64,000 nt of DNA from an uncultured Lachnoanaerobaculum sp. (GCA_946999385.1 CAMQCZ010000005.1:1-64000); one strand, 5' to 3'; counted from the stretch's first letter, positions 17,524-27,905 are shown. Notes: generated by a model not told the origin, from the sequence alone. Translations and numbers: made by a program.

Positions 17524-17559
17524 TATACACTCCTAAAATATTACTTTTTAGTTTAATTT

Positions 17560-17576
17560 GTTACATAATTGTTACA
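17560..17576 (-). promoter_or_regulatory. WalR-type box (TGTAAC-N5-TGTAAC)
   Basis: On the minus strand TGTAAC, AATTA, TGTAAC. This fits the WalR/YycF consensus TGTWAH-N5-TGTWAH known from Bacillus and Staphylococcus. It begins three bases downstream of the -10 box of the adjacent promoter, so it covers the expected transcription start. WalR sites in this position repress, which agrees with a wall-hydrolase operon. Confidence 0.6.
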
Positions 17577-17579
17577 AAT

Positions 17580-17608
17580 ATTATAATTTCATACTTAGGC
17601 TATGTCAA
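17580..17608 (-). promoter_or_regulatory. Consensus sigma-A promoter of the NlpC/P60 operon
   Basis: Perfect TTGACA (17603-17608) and perfect TATAAT (17580-17585), spaced by 17 bases, on the minus strand. Such a strong core promoter normally needs a repressor, which suits the WalR-type box beside it. Confidence 0.8.
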
Positions 17609-17664
17609 GTCAATTTCTAATAATTCAAATTTTTTATAGAATATTTATATTATACCGGTAAATA

Positions 17665-18183
17665 CTATCTATTATTCTTATATATATTAATAAAAATTAT
17701 AATAACGAGTACAAGTATTAAAGGACCTATTATAGGTGATAATAAGCTAAGAACTCCACCAATAATATTTAAAAATAAAGAAATCACCTCAAATATAATT
17801 AATAAAATACATATCAATATTAATAATATAATCCAACCGTTTAAGCTGAATGATTTATATCTGAATTTATCATTCTTTAATTCATTACCATAATCATCAG
17901 TATAGGTCTGCTTATTATCGTTATTATTTTTAAAATCATTTTTAAGATTATCTTTAATATTATCCGCAAAAATATCATCAGCAACTCCATTTGCCTGCTT
18001 AATAGAAATTGCTATAAGCTTAGGATCTCCAAGCTCATCCAAGACTTCTTTTTCACTCCTGCCTTTTTTTATTTCTTCATCTATGTAAGAAGAATAAAAT
18101 ATCAGATTTTCATTGATTTTTTCACTTGAAATGCTTGAGTATAAAGCCCTGCTTAGACCGTCAAGAAATTCTTTTTTACTCAT
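17665..18183 (-). CDS. DUF1700 membrane protein
   Basis: The 172-residue protein has a cytoplasmic N-terminal helical domain (MSKKEFLDGLSRAL ... IDEEIKKGRSEKEVLDELGDP, typical of DUF1700/HAAS proteins). A polar linker rich in Asn/Asp follows, then two hydrophobic segments (about 117-138 and 142-165). In other Firmicutes such genes often pair with PadR regulators; here it ends the leuB-to-serA operon, 13 bases after serA. Function not known. Confidence 0.75.
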   Translation of the reverse strand: MSKKEFLDGLSRALYSSISSEKINENLIFYSSYIDEEIKKGRSEKEVLDELGDPKLIAISIKQANGVADDIFADNIKDNLKNDFKNNNDNKQTYTDDYGNELKNDKFRYKSFSLNGWIILLILICILLIIFEVISLFLNIIGGVLSLLSPIIGPLILVLVIIIFINIYKNNR

Positions 18184-18196
18184 TTCAGTCTTCCCC

Positions 18197-19360
18197 TTAT
18201 TTCAACAATCTAACCTTTAAAACTCCATCTATATTTAGCAATTCATTTAGGATCTTATCCTCAACTAAAGTCTCTAAATCCAACATTGTATATGCAAATT
18301 TATCTCTACTCTTATTTGTCATATCTGAAATATTTATATTATGACTTGCCAATATAGCTGAAATCTGTCCTATCATATTTGGAATGTTTTTATGTAAAAG
18401 GCATAAGCGACAAATACTACTACAGCTACCCATATCACAATCAGGATAATTAACAGAATTTTTTATATTTCCATTTTCCAAATAATCTTTAATTTGCCTG
18501 CTTGCCATACTTGCACAATTTTGTTCACTCTCATTTGTAGAGGCTCCTAAATGTGGTAAAATAATTGTATTTGGTAAATTTATACTATTTTCATTAGCAA
18601 AATCTGTAATATATTTTTTTACCTTTTTGCTCTCTAAAGCCTTCTTTAAAGCAAGCTCATCTACCAATAAATCTCTTGAAAAATTAAGTATAATAACTCC
18701 ATCCTTCATATTTTCAAAGCTATTTTCATTTATAATAGCCTTTTTATCTTTTGCAAGTGGAAGATGTAAGCTTATATAATCACATTCCTCAAATAATTTA
18801 TTGATATCTCTTATATGTCTAACCTTACTTGATAAATTCCAAGCTGAATCAATAGAAATATAAGGATCGTAACCCAAGACCTCCATCCCAAGATGTGTTG
18901 CAGCATTTGCAAGCATGGTTCCAATAGCTCCAAGTCCTATAATTCCAAGCTTTTTATTATTTATTTCTACACCAACAAATTGCTTTTTACCTTTTTCAAC
19001 ATCTTTTGCAATATCCAAGCTGTCTTTAATGCTTCTTACCCAGGCTATTGCACTGTCCATATTTCTTGAGCCTAAAATCATACTTGAAATTACCAATTCC
19101 TTTACAGCATTTGCATTAGCACCCGGTGTATTAAAAACTACTATACCTTGACTTGCACATTTTTCAAGAGGTATATTATTTACTCCTGCACCTGCTCTTG
19201 CTATGGCAAATAAATGCTCTTCAAAGTCCAACTCATGTATATTTGAAGAACGCAACAATATAGCATTGGCTTTTTTTATATCATCTGTCAGCTGATAATT
19301 TTCTTTAAAAATATTTGTACCGACAGCTGAAATTTTATCTAAACAATATATATTATTCAT
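18197..19360 (-). CDS. serA: D-3-phosphoglycerate dehydrogenase
   Basis: A 387-residue D-2-hydroxyacid dehydrogenase. Early LLRSSNIHELDF, the NAD-binding GIIGLGAIGTMLANAA near residue 140, and ILPHLGASTNESEQNCA with the catalytic His. The C-terminal 70 residues (NMIGQISAILASHNINISDM) form an ACT domain, consistent with serine feedback. It makes 3-phosphohydroxypyruvate, the substrate of SerC encoded four bases upstream. Confidence 0.92.
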   Translation of the reverse strand: MNNIYCLDKISAVGTNIFKENYQLTDDIKKANAILLRSSNIHELDFEEHLFAIARAGAGVNNIPLEKCASQGIVVFNTPGANANAVKELVISSMILGSRNMDSAIAWVRSIKDSLDIAKDVEKGKKQFVGVEINNKKLGIIGLGAIGTMLANAATHLGMEVLGYDPYISIDSAWNLSSKVRHIRDINKLFEECDYISLHLPLAKDKKAIINENSFENMKDGVIILNFSRDLLVDELALKKALESKKVKKYITDFANENSINLPNTIILPHLGASTNESEQNCASMASRQIKDYLENGNIKNSVNYPDCDMGSCSSICRLCLLHKNIPNMIGQISAILASHNINISDMTNKSRDKFAYTMLDLETLVEDKILNELLNIDGVLKVRLLK

Positions 19361-19364
19361 ATCA

Positions 19365-20450
19365 TTACCTCACATTTTCCAATTCAAAGCCCTTCATAAA
19401 TTCCACCAGCTTTTTTACACCTTCCATAGGCATTGCATTATAGATACTTGCACGCATTCCACCAACGCTTCTATGACCCTTTAAATTAACAAAGCCTTTT
19501 TCTTTTGCTTCTTTTATAAATTTCATATCCAAATCCTTATCTCCTGTAATAAAAGGAGCATTCATAAGTGATCTGTCCTCTTTTCTTACAGTTGCCTTGA
19601 ATAATTTTGATGAATCTAAATAATCATAAAGCAATTTAGCTTTTTCTTCATTAATTTTTTGCATAGCCTCTAAACCGCCTTGCTTTTTCAACCATTTAAA
19701 CACCTTGCCGCATACATAAATTCCATATGTATTAGGTGTATTATATAATGAATTATTATCATCATGAATTTTATATTTAAACATAGTAGGCGTTATATCA
19801 AGTACGTCTTCTCTGATTAAATCTTTTCTTATAATAACTATTACTACTCCGGCAGGTCCTATATTTTTTTGAACACCACCATAAATCAATCCATATTTTC
19901 TAACATCAATCGGTTCTGATAAAAAGCAGGAAGAAACATCTGAAACTAAAATTTTTCCTTTTGTATTTGGTAATTTTTTGAATTTAGTTCCATATATTGT
20001 ATTATTTTCACATATATATACGTAATCCGCATCTTCTGATATTGGTAAATCACTGCAATCAGGTATATATGAAAAAAGCTTATCCTCACTACTTGCAACA
20101 ACTCTTGCATCAATATATCTTTTAGCTTCAAGGTAGGCTTTTTTTGCCCATTGTCCGGTTATTATATAATCTGCAACACCATTTTTACTTAAATTCATAG
20201 GTATCATGGAAAATTGCTGATGTGCTCCACCTTGTAAAAATAGTACTCTATAATCATCAGGTATATTCATAAGATCTTTTATATCGGATATAGCTCCATT
20301 TAAAATTTCTTCATATTCCTTTGATCTATGACTCATTTCCATAACCGACATGCCTGTATTATTATAATTTAACATCTCAGCTGCTAATTCATTAAGCACT
20401 TCTTCCGGTAATATAGCAGGTCCGGCACTAAAATTAAACACTCTTTCCAT
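19365..20450 (-). CDS. serC: Phosphoserine aminotransferase
   Basis: The 361-residue PLP enzyme begins VFNFSAGPAILPEEVL, typical of SerC. FLQGGAHQQFSMIPMNL follows, and the PLP Lys is in YGGVQKNIGPAG. The C-terminus carries GHRSVGGMRASIYNAMP. It transaminates 3-phosphohydroxypyruvate to phosphoserine. Located between ilvB and serA. Confidence 0.95.
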   Translation of the reverse strand: MERVFNFSAGPAILPEEVLNELAAEMLNYNNTGMSVMEMSHRSKEYEEILNGAISDIKDLMNIPDDYRVLFLQGGAHQQFSMIPMNLSKNGVADYIITGQWAKKAYLEAKRYIDARVVASSEDKLFSYIPDCSDLPISEDADYVYICENNTIYGTKFKKLPNTKGKILVSDVSSCFLSEPIDVRKYGLIYGGVQKNIGPAGVVIVIIRKDLIREDVLDITPTMFKYKIHDDNNSLYNTPNTYGIYVCGKVFKWLKKQGGLEAMQKINEEKAKLLYDYLDSSKLFKATVRKEDRSLMNAPFITGDKDLDMKFIKEAKEKGFVNLKGHRSVGGMRASIYNAMPMEGVKKLVEFMKGFELENVR

Positions 20451-20463
20451 CTACCTATCTCCT

Positions 20464-22152
20464 TTATTTGTTATTTATTTCTAAATCCTTTTCATCAAAG
20501 GTATCTTCTATTGCAGCTCCCGGAGAAACCATAGGAAATACCTTATCATCAAGGTCAAGCATACATTCTATAAATACAGGTCCATCAGCATTCAGAGCTT
20601 CTTTTAACACATTTTCCAATTCTTCTTTTTTTTCTACTCTATAAGCTTTTGCACCCATAGCCTCTACCAAAGCAATAAAATTAAGCTTATCCTTTAAAAT
20701 TGTATGTGAATATCTCTGTCCATAATATAAATTTTGCCATTGCCTAACCATGCCTAAAACTTGATTATTAAATACTATTTCTACTATAGGTATATTATAT
20801 CTTGTAGCTGTAATCATTTCATTCATATTCATACGAAAACAACCATCACCTGCTATATTGATAACCTTTTTATCCCTACATGCAATCTTTGCTCCAATAG
20901 CAGCTCCAAGTCCATAACCCATAGTACCAAGTCCACCTGATGTTAATAAGGTTCTAGGCTTTGCATATTTATAATATTGTGCAGCCCACATTTGATGCTG
21001 TCCAACCTCTGTTACTATTATATCATCTTCTTCAGTTAATTTACACAAGGTTTCCATTATATATGGTCCTGTTAATTTTTCTTTATCATATCTTAAAGGA
21101 TACATATCCTTAAGCCTCTCTATATGATTTATCCATTCATCATGATTAATAGGATCCAAGACTGTTATAAGCTTTCTAAGTATGGTTTTTGCATCTCCTA
21201 CCAAGGCCTTATATACCCTTACATTTTTATTGATTTCAGCAGGATCTATATCTATATGTATAATTTTGGCATTTTTTGCAAATTTTTTTGAATTACCTAT
21301 AACTCTATCTGAAAATCTTACACCTATGGCTATAAGTAAATCACTTTCAGTTACTCCAAGATTGCTTGTTTTTGTACCATGCATTCCAAGCATTCCCGTT
21401 GCAAGAGGATCTCTTTCATTAAATGCACCCAAGCCTTGTAAAGTGCTGGCTACCGGTGCTTGTATCTTATGAGCAAATGCATTGACTTCATCACTTGCAT
21501 TGGACGAGATACAGCCTCCACCTACCAATATATAAGGCTTTTTAGATTTTTTTAACAACTCTATAACCTCTTCTATATCATTTTGAGTAAATGAGTTCTT
21601 ATTAATTTCAAGCTCTTGTGCTTGCTCATATTCATATTCAAATTTATCGGCCGTTACATCCTTGGTAATATCAACTAAAACGGGTCCGGGACGACCACTT
21701 CTTGCAATTTTAAATGCCTTTCTAAGTGTTCTTGCTAAACTATTGCCATCCTTTACTATAAAATTATATTTTGTAATAGGCATTGTTGCCCCAAGTATAT
21801 CAATTTCCTGAAAGGAATCTCTACCAAGTAAGGCATTGGTTACATTACACGTAATTGCTACTATAGGTATACTGTCCATATATGCAGTTGCTATTCCTGT
21901 AACTAAATTTGTAGCTCCCGGTCCACTGGTAGCAAGACAAACTCCTACCTTACCACTCGCTCTTGCATAACCGTCGGCAGCATGACTTGCCCCTTGCTCA
22001 TGACTTGTTAAAATATGTGTTATTTCATTTGAATGCTTATATAAAGCATCATATATATTTAATATGCTGCCTCCCGGATAACCGAAAACTGTATCAACAT
22101 TTTGTTCCTTCAAGCATTCTATAACTATTTCTGCACCTGTTAATAATGTCAT
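20464..22152 (-). CDS. ilvB: Acetolactate synthase large subunit
   Basis: The 562-residue TPP enzyme has the activating Glu in LTSHEQGASHAADGYARAS, a central FAD/DHS-like domain, and the TPP/Mg motif NIAGDGCFRMNMNEM with VFNN following. The FAD-type residues (RFSDRVIGN) indicate the biosynthetic branched-chain enzyme. The small regulatory subunit gene ilvN is not adjacent, so it must lie elsewhere or be absent. 18 bases after ilvD. Confidence 0.93.
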   Translation of the reverse strand: MTLLTGAEIVIECLKEQNVDTVFGYPGGSILNIYDALYKHSNEITHILTSHEQGASHAADGYARASGKVGVCLATSGPGATNLVTGIATAYMDSIPIVAITCNVTNALLGRDSFQEIDILGATMPITKYNFIVKDGNSLARTLRKAFKIARSGRPGPVLVDITKDVTADKFEYEYEQAQELEINKNSFTQNDIEEVIELLKKSKKPYILVGGGCISSNASDEVNAFAHKIQAPVASTLQGLGAFNERDPLATGMLGMHGTKTSNLGVTESDLLIAIGVRFSDRVIGNSKKFAKNAKIIHIDIDPAEINKNVRVYKALVGDAKTILRKLITVLDPINHDEWINHIERLKDMYPLRYDKEKLTGPYIMETLCKLTEEDDIIVTEVGQHQMWAAQYYKYAKPRTLLTSGGLGTMGYGLGAAIGAKIACRDKKVINIAGDGCFRMNMNEMITATRYNIPIVEIVFNNQVLGMVRQWQNLYYGQRYSHTILKDKLNFIALVEAMGAKAYRVEKKEELENVLKEALNADGPVFIECMLDLDDKVFPMVSPGAAIEDTFDEKDLEINNK

Positions 22153-22169
22153 AATTTTTTCTCCTCTTA

Positions 22170-23849
22170 CTAAAATTCAGTCTTACAAAAATCTGTGGAA
22201 AGTCTTGCTCCTTTAGGTGCACTTGTAACTAATTTTCTATATCTTGCAAGATAACCCTTAGCTTCATTGACTCTTGGCTTCCAAGCCTTTCTTCTTTGTT
22301 CAAACTCTTCATCGCTAACTCTTGCATTTATAGAATTATTATTTATATCTATATCTATTATATCACCATCCTTTAGCAAAGCGATAGGTCCGCCTACAAT
22401 TGCTTCAGGACTTACATGTCCTATAGAAGCACCTCTGCTTGCACCGGAAAAACGTCCGTCAGTTATTAAAGCAACACTTGAATCCAATCCCATTCCTGCT
22501 ATTGCCGATGTAGGATTCAGCATTTCTCTCATGCCCGGTCCACCCTTTGGACCTTCATATCTTATAACTACAACATCACCCTTTACGATTTTACCACCCT
22601 TTATTGCTACTATAGCATCATCTTCACAATCAAAAACTCTTGCAGGTCCACTATGTTTTAACATATTGTCAAGGACTGCCGATCTTTTTACTACACATTT
22701 TTCAGGGGCAATATTACCGGATAATACTGCTATACCTCCAGTGCTTGAATAAGGATTTTCTATAGGTCTTATTATATTTGTATCTAAATTCCTGGCAGTT
22801 TTTATATTTTCTCCAACTGTTTTTGAAGTAACTGTTATACAATCTAAATTCAATAAATTTTTCTTTGAAAGCTCCTTCATTACAGCATATATTCCACCTG
22901 CTTCATATAAATCCTCCATATATGTAGAGCCTGCAGGTGCAAGATGACATAGATTAGGAGTTCTCTCGCTTATCTTATTTATCAATTCAAGATCAAGCTC
23001 TATACCTGCCTCATATGCTATAGCCGGTAAATGAAGCATGGAATTTGTAGAACAACCAAGTGCCATATCCATTGCGAGTGCATTCATAAATGCCTTTTCT
23101 GTCATAATATCTCGTGGCTTTATATTTTTTTTAAGCATATCCATAACTGCATATCCCGCTTTTTTTGCAAGCCTTATTCTTTCTGAATATACAGCAGGTA
23201 TAGTTCCATTACCTTCAAGCCCCATTCCCAAAACCTCTGTAAGGCAATTCATAGAATTGGCGGTATACATACCTGAACAAGAACCACAGGTAGGGCAAAC
23301 CTTATTTTCAAACTCTTCAACCATTTCCAAGCTCATTGTTCCGGCGGCATAAGAGCCTACAGCTTCAAACATACTTGATAATGATTTTTTATGCCCCTTT
23401 ATTTTACCTGCCAGCATAGGACCTCCACTGACAAATACTGTCGGTATATTTAATCTGGCACTTGCCATAAGAAGTCCCGGTACATTTTTATCACAATTAG
23501 GTATCATAACCAGAGCATCAAATTGATGAGCAAGTGCCATACATTCTGTTGAATCGGCAATCAAATCTCTTGTTACGAGTGAATATCTCATCCCCTCATG
23601 TCCCATAGCTATACCATCACAAACTGCTATTGCAGGAAAAACCAAGGGCATACCTCCTGCCTCTAAAACTCCCATTTTAACTGCATCTACTATCTTATCT
23701 ATATTAATATGACCCGGAACAACCTCGTTAAATGAGCTGACAATTCCTATTAAAGGCTTTTCCATTTCTTGATTTGTCATACCTAAAGCTCTTAGCAAGG
23801 ATCTGCTTGGAGCCTGTTGCATCCCTGCTTTTATATTATCACTACGCAT
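22170..23849 (-). CDS. ilvD: Dihydroxy-acid dehydratase
   Basis: A 559-residue IlvD/Edd-family protein. Motifs: [13 protein letters not shown] with an Fe-S ligand Cys, [18 protein letters not shown] with a second ligand Cys, [11 protein letters not shown], and [21 protein letters not shown] near the C-terminus. It converts dihydroxyacids to 2-oxoacids for valine, isoleucine and pantothenate synthesis. 24 bases downstream of leuB. Confidence 0.96.
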   Translation of the reverse strand: MRSDNIKAGMQQAPSRSLLRALGMTNQEMEKPLIGIVSSFNEVVPGHINIDKIVDAVKMGVLEAGGMPLVFPAIAVCDGIAMGHEGMRYSLVTRDLIADSTECMALAHQFDALVMIPNCDKNVPGLLMASARLNIPTVFVSGGPMLAGKIKGHKKSLSSMFEAVGSYAAGTMSLEMVEEFENKVCPTCGSCSGMYTANSMNCLTEVLGMGLEGNGTIPAVYSERIRLAKKAGYAVMDMLKKNIKPRDIMTEKAFMNALAMDMALGCSTNSMLHLPAIAYEAGIELDLELINKISERTPNLCHLAPAGSTYMEDLYEAGGIYAVMKELSKKNLLNLDCITVTSKTVGENIKTARNLDTNIIRPIENPYSSTGGIAVLSGNIAPEKCVVKRSAVLDNMLKHSGPARVFDCEDDAIVAIKGGKIVKGDVVVIRYEGPKGGPGMREMLNPTSAIAGMGLDSSVALITDGRFSGASRGASIGHVSPEAIVGGPIALLKDGDIIDIDINNNSINARVSDEEFEQRRKAWKPRVNEAKGYLARYRKLVTSAPKGARLSTDFCKTEF

Positions 23850-23873
23850 ATTTTCATCTCCTCTTTTTTATTT

Positions 23874-24959
23874 TTATTTTATATATTCTAATATCTTATC
23901 CCCCATTTGTTTTGTTCCTAATTTTACACATCCGTCAAAATATATATCCTGCGTTGCATATTTATTTTCTAAAGCCCTTTCTACCGCCCTCTCTATAGCT
24001 CTCGCTTCATTTTCTAAATTTAATGAATATCTAAGTAAAAGTGCCGCCGAAAGTATTGTTGCTATAGGATTTGCAATATTTTTCCCTGCTATATCAGGTG
24101 CTGAACCATGACTTGGCTCATATAAACCAAGACTTCCTCCATTTAGGCTTGCACTTGGCAGCATTCCTATAGAGCCTGTTATCATGCTCGCTTCATCCGA
24201 TAAAATATCTCCAAACATATTTTCCGTTAAAATAATATCAAATTGTCTTGGATTCATAATAAGCTGCATAGCACAATTATCAACCAACATATGTTCAACC
24301 TTAACATCTATATAATCTCTTGCAACAAGATCGACTATCTCTCTCCATAATCTTGATGAGTCTAAAACATTTGCTTTATCTACACTGGTAATTTTTTTAT
24401 TTCTTTTTCTAGCTATCTCAAATGCTATAATTGCTATTTGTCTAATCTCAGATTCACTATATCTAAGAGTATCAACAGCTATCCTTTTATTATCTATTTC
24501 CTTTATATATCTGTCGCCAAAATATAAGCCTCCTGTAAGCTCTCTTACAATCATTATATCAAAACCGTTTCCTACAATATTTTTCTTTAAAGGACAAGCC
24601 TCAAAAAGCTCCTTATATAAAAATGCAGGTCTTAAATTTGCAAAAAGTCCCAACTCTTTTCTAAGCCTTAGCAGACCTGCCTCAGGTCTTTTACTTGGCT
24701 CCAAAGCATACCAATTTGAATTACATACATTTCCGCCTACAGCTCCAAGTAAAATAGCATCACTTCCTTTTGCTATTTTTATATTTTCATCTGTTAAAGG
24801 TACTCCATACTTGTCTATAGAGCAACCACCCATTTCTATCTCTCTATAAATAAATTTATGAGAATATAATTTTGCAATATAATCCAAGACTTTTTTTGCC
24901 TCATTTACAATTTCTCCACCAATACCATCGCCCGGAATTAAACAAATTTTAGCTTCCAT
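23874..24959 (-). CDS. leuB: 3-isopropylmalate dehydrogenase
   Basis: A 361-residue member of the isocitrate/isopropylmalate dehydrogenase family: ICLIPGDGIGGEIV, LLRLRKELGLFANLRP, VRELTGGLYFGDR, and YEPSHGSAPDIAGKNIANP. First gene of the leuB-ilvD-ilvB-serC-serA-DUF1700 operon. leuA and leuCD are not in the window. A promoter and a perfect palindrome lie upstream. Confidence 0.95.
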   Translation of the reverse strand: MEAKICLIPGDGIGGEIVNEAKKVLDYIAKLYSHKFIYREIEMGGCSIDKYGVPLTDENIKIAKGSDAILLGAVGGNVCNSNWYALEPSKRPEAGLLRLRKELGLFANLRPAFLYKELFEACPLKKNIVGNGFDIMIVRELTGGLYFGDRYIKEIDNKRIAVDTLRYSESEIRQIAIIAFEIARKRNKKITSVDKANVLDSSRLWREIVDLVARDYIDVKVEHMLVDNCAMQLIMNPRQFDIILTENMFGDILSDEASMITGSIGMLPSASLNGGSLGLYEPSHGSAPDIAGKNIANPIATILSAALLLRYSLNLENEARAIERAVERALENKYATQDIYFDGCVKLGTKQMGDKILEYIK

Positions 24960-24999
24960 AATTCATCTCCTTAGTTTATAGTAAATAGATAATGTTTCT

Positions 25000-25028
25000 A
25001 TGATACTTTAATTTATTAATATTTTCAA
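25000..25028 (-). promoter_or_regulatory. Promoter of the leu-ilv-ser operon
   Basis: TTGAAA (25023-25028) and TATCAT (25000-25005) with 17 bases between on the minus strand, about 41 bases upstream of the leuB ATG. A perfect palindrome lies 17 bases further upstream. Confidence 0.5.
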
Positions 25029-25045
25029 TATTTTAGCTTTGCTTT

Positions 25046-25066
25046 TATTATACTGCCAGTATAATA
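25046..25066. promoter_or_regulatory. Perfect 21-bp palindrome upstream of leuB
   Basis: Arms TATTATACTG and CAGTATAATA around a single central base. A one-base loop cannot form an RNA hairpin, so this should be a protein-binding DNA site. Its place just above the -35 box fits an activator such as a LysR-type protein, or a repressor acting upstream. No regulator gene is next to it. Confidence 0.55.
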
Positions 25067-25143
25067 TTTTACTATATAAAGTATAACTTATATTATTTAA
25101 ACAAATTGTAATATAATAAAAAACTGCTTTTTTACATTAAAAG

Positions 25144-25168
25144 AGGTATGTCTATATTAGACATACCT
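25144..25168 (-). terminator. Terminator after the choline-binding protein gene
   Basis: AGGTATGTCTA and TAGACATACCT pair perfectly (11 bp, 3-base loop), six bases after the stop codon, and CTCTTTTAATG follows on the minus strand. Confidence 0.75.
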
Positions 25169-25174
25169 TTTATT

Positions 25175-26146
25175 TTAATTTTTAGTTGCCATAGAACCGT
25201 CTATACCAAGCACATAGCCGTCAGGAGTTTTTGTATTTTTCCACATTTTGCCACTATCTTTATCAAAATAATACCAAATATTATCTATTTCTTTCCAGCC
25301 TGTTACCATATAAGCCTTATCATCAAAATAATACCATTCACCTTTTACTTTTTTCCATTCATTTTTTGCTAGTGTATTATCTTTATTTATATAATAATAT
25401 TTGCCTTCATCATTTTGATACCATCTACCTATATCATTATTTTCATACCAGCTTCTATTTTCATTTGCCTTATCTATACTTAATGATACTCTATTTGATT
25501 CTGTCCATTCACCTGCAATATCAGGATTATCTTTATTTAGCATTCTAACCTTAAAATAATATTCTCCCGTATATTGCATATATTCTCTAAAGTCAAATTT
25601 TTTATTTGTAGTTTTTTGTATATCGCCAATAAGGCTTGAACCCTTATATAATCTAAGCTCATATAGAGCATCAACAGGGCTTTTCCAAGTAGCAACACCG
25701 TCAATATCAAAATATGCATCATTTAAAGGAAATACCTGATCCTTAATAGCAGGTAATTTTATTCTTATTATTTGATTTTTTCTTTCATTTTCTGTATTTG
25801 CACTTATATAGCTTGCACCGAAAATCTTAATATCGCTAGCTTTTCTTACATTAAAAACATATCCCTCATTAGCCACCAATGTTACTTTATAAGTGGGTGT
25901 ATCATACAATGACCAAGAAAATGACTGATTTTCAGCTTCGACAGATTCAATTTGATATTTACTTGCTTTAGTTGTAATTTCCAAGCTTTCATCTCCTACT
26001 GTAGAATTAAGCTCAATATTACCCTCAACCCTTATACTGATAGAATTAATTTTCTTCTTTTTAGCTTTTGCAAAAGCTAAATTTGAAATTGATATAGTCA
26101 TTATAAAAATCAAAGCAAAAAGTATATATATTTTCTTCTTGTTCAC
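25175..26146 (-). CDS. Secreted choline-binding-repeat protein
   Basis: The 323-residue protein starts with a signal peptide (MNKKKIYILFALIFIMTISI, cleavage near AFAKA). Two regions resembling beta-sandwich domains follow (about 35-130, and 140-225, fibronectin-like ELRLYKGSSLIGD). From about 235 to the end there are Trp/Tyr-rich repeats: GRWYQNDEGKYYYINKD, NEWKKVKGEWYYFDD, TGWKEIDNIWYYFDK. These are choline-binding (cell-wall-binding) repeats. The protein should attach to phosphocholine on wall polymers; LicD at 63.6 kb could supply that phosphocholine. No catalytic domain was recognised. Confidence 0.82.
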   Translation of the reverse strand: MNKKKIYILFALIFIMTISISNLAFAKAKKKKINSISIRVEGNIELNSTVGDESLEITTKASKYQIESVEAENQSFSWSLYDTPTYKVTLVANEGYVFNVRKASDIKIFGASYISANTENERKNQIIRIKLPAIKDQVFPLNDAYFDIDGVATWKSPVDALYELRLYKGSSLIGDIQKTTNKKFDFREYMQYTGEYYFKVRMLNKDNPDIAGEWTESNRVSLSIDKANENRSWYENNDIGRWYQNDEGKYYYINKDNTLAKNEWKKVKGEWYYFDDKAYMVTGWKEIDNIWYYFDKDSGKMWKNTKTPDGYVLGIDGSMATKN

Positions 26147-26196
26147 TATAAACCTCTTTCTATAAACTTATGTAAAATAATATTTAATCAGATATA

Positions 26197-27741
26197 TTAT
26201 TTTGCAAGACCCAAAGCTCTTGATTCTCTAATAATATTAATCTTAATATGACCCGGATATTGCATCGTTTCTTCTATTTTTCTTGCAATATCATGTGCCA
26301 TAATAACCATGTCATCATCACTTACTTTTTCAGGTACAACCATAATACGCACTTCTCTACCTGCCTGAATAGCAAAAGACTTATCTACTCCATTAAATGA
26401 GTTTGTTATTTCTTCAAGCTGAGCAAGTCTTTGTGTATATGCTTCTATTGTTTCTCTTCTTGCACCGGGTCTTGATGCCGAAATTGTATCTGCAGCCTGA
26501 ACAAGACAAGCTATAATACTTTCAGCAATTACATCTCCATGATGAGATTCTACTGAATTAATTACAACAGGATGCTCTTTATATTTTTTACATATTTCAA
26601 CACCAAGCTGTACATGTGAGCCTTCCACCTCATGATCTATTGCTTTTCCTATATCATGTAATAAGCCTGCTCTCTTAGCTAATTTAATATCAGCTCCGAC
26701 CTCTGCAGCCAAAATTCCTGTCAAATGTCCGACCTCAATAGAATGCTTTAAGGCATTTTGACCGAAGCTTGTTCTAAATTTCATTCTTCCAAGTAGCTTT
26801 ACAAGTTCAGGATGCATATTATGTATACCAAGTTCAAGTATAGCCGCCTCTCCTGCTTCTTTAATAATTCCCGCTACTTCCTTTTGTGCTTTGTCTACCA
26901 TTTCTTCTATACGTGCAGGATGTATTCTTCCATCCAGAATCAATTTTTCCAAAGCAATTCTTGCAACCTCTCTCCTTACAGGATCAAAGGCTGATAAAAC
27001 TACAGCTTCAGGAGTATCATCTATAATCAATTCAACACCGGTAAGCTGTTCCAGGGTTCTGATATTTCTACCTTCTCTACCTATGATACGTCCCTTCATA
27101 TCATCAGTAGGTAAAGCTACAACAGTTACAGTTGTTTCGGCTGTAAGCTCAGCGGCACATTTTTGTATGGCATATGTCAAGATTTCTCTTGCATTCTTTT
27201 CCGCCTCTTCTTTAGCTAGAGTATCAAGTTCTTTTATAAGCTTAGCCTTATCATGCTTTATATCTTCTTCTAAAGATTGCAAAAGAACTTCTTTTGCCTG
27301 TTCACTCGTAAAGCCTGATATTTTTTCAAGCTCTTTCAAGCCTTGATCATATAAAGCTTCCAGCTCTTTAGTTTTATTTGTAAGCTTTTCTTCTTTAATT
27401 AATATAGCATCTTCTTTTTTTTCTAAGCTATCTAATTTTTTATCTAAATTTTCTTCCTTAACTAAAACTCTTTGCTCATAATGCTGTAGCTCCGCTCTTC
27501 TTTCTTTTACCTCCTTTTCAAGCTCATTCTTAGTCTTTAAAGACTCCTCTTTTGCTTCCAGGAGAGCCTCACGTTTTTTTGTTTCAGCTATTTTTACGGC
27601 TTCCTCTATTATTTCTCTGGATTTTGTTTCAGCAGATCCAATCTTATTTTCATAAATTTTTTTACGATGGGATATTGCTAATATCCAACTTAGAGGTGCC
27701 ACAATCAAAATTGTTATAATCGCTACTATGATGTATGGCAT
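26197..27741 (-). CDS. rny: Ribonuclease Y
   Basis: The 514-residue protein has an N-terminal membrane anchor ([20 protein letters not shown]) and a long coiled coil (about 30-205). A KH domain follows ([19 protein letters not shown]), then an HD domain with [12 protein letters not shown] and GSHVQLG. This is the membrane-bound endoribonuclease that starts mRNA decay in Firmicutes. Preceded by GGAGG eleven bases from the ATG. Single gene between the choline-binding protein and the two-component genes. Confidence 0.96.
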   Translation of the reverse strand: MPYIIVAIITILIVAPLSWILAISHRKKIYENKIGSAETKSREIIEEAVKIAETKKREALLEAKEESLKTKNELEKEVKERRAELQHYEQRVLVKEENLDKKLDSLEKKEDAILIKEEKLTNKTKELEALYDQGLKELEKISGFTSEQAKEVLLQSLEEDIKHDKAKLIKELDTLAKEEAEKNAREILTYAIQKCAAELTAETTVTVVALPTDDMKGRIIGREGRNIRTLEQLTGVELIIDDTPEAVVLSAFDPVRREVARIALEKLILDGRIHPARIEEMVDKAQKEVAGIIKEAGEAAILELGIHNMHPELVKLLGRMKFRTSFGQNALKHSIEVGHLTGILAAEVGADIKLAKRAGLLHDIGKAIDHEVEGSHVQLGVEICKKYKEHPVVINSVESHHGDVIAESIIACLVQAADTISASRPGARRETIEAYTQRLAQLEEITNSFNGVDKSFAIQAGREVRIMVVPEKVSDDDMVIMAHDIARKIEETMQYPGHIKINIIRESRALGLAK

Positions 27742-27861
27742 ATAGGAGCACCTCCATTTCTTGTTTTATTGCACAATTAGGCAATATAATATATACTATC
27801 AAAAATAGCTGAAAAAAACAAGTTTAAGATTGATATAAGCTTAAAAATTTTAAAATCATAA

Positions 27862-27889
27862 AGCCCTTAGCATTAAAAAACTAAAGGCT
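27862..27889 (-). terminator. Terminator after the histidine kinase gene
   Basis: AGCCTTTAG and CTAAGGGCT pair (9 bp, one G-U) on the minus strand, followed by TTATGATTTT. Confidence 0.65.
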
Positions 27890-27905
27890 ATGGTGAAATT
27901 ATTTA

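Noticed and set aside
22267..22752. 161-codon open frame on the plus strand
   Set aside because: Lies wholly antisense to ilvD, has no Shine-Dalgarno and no recognisable protein features.
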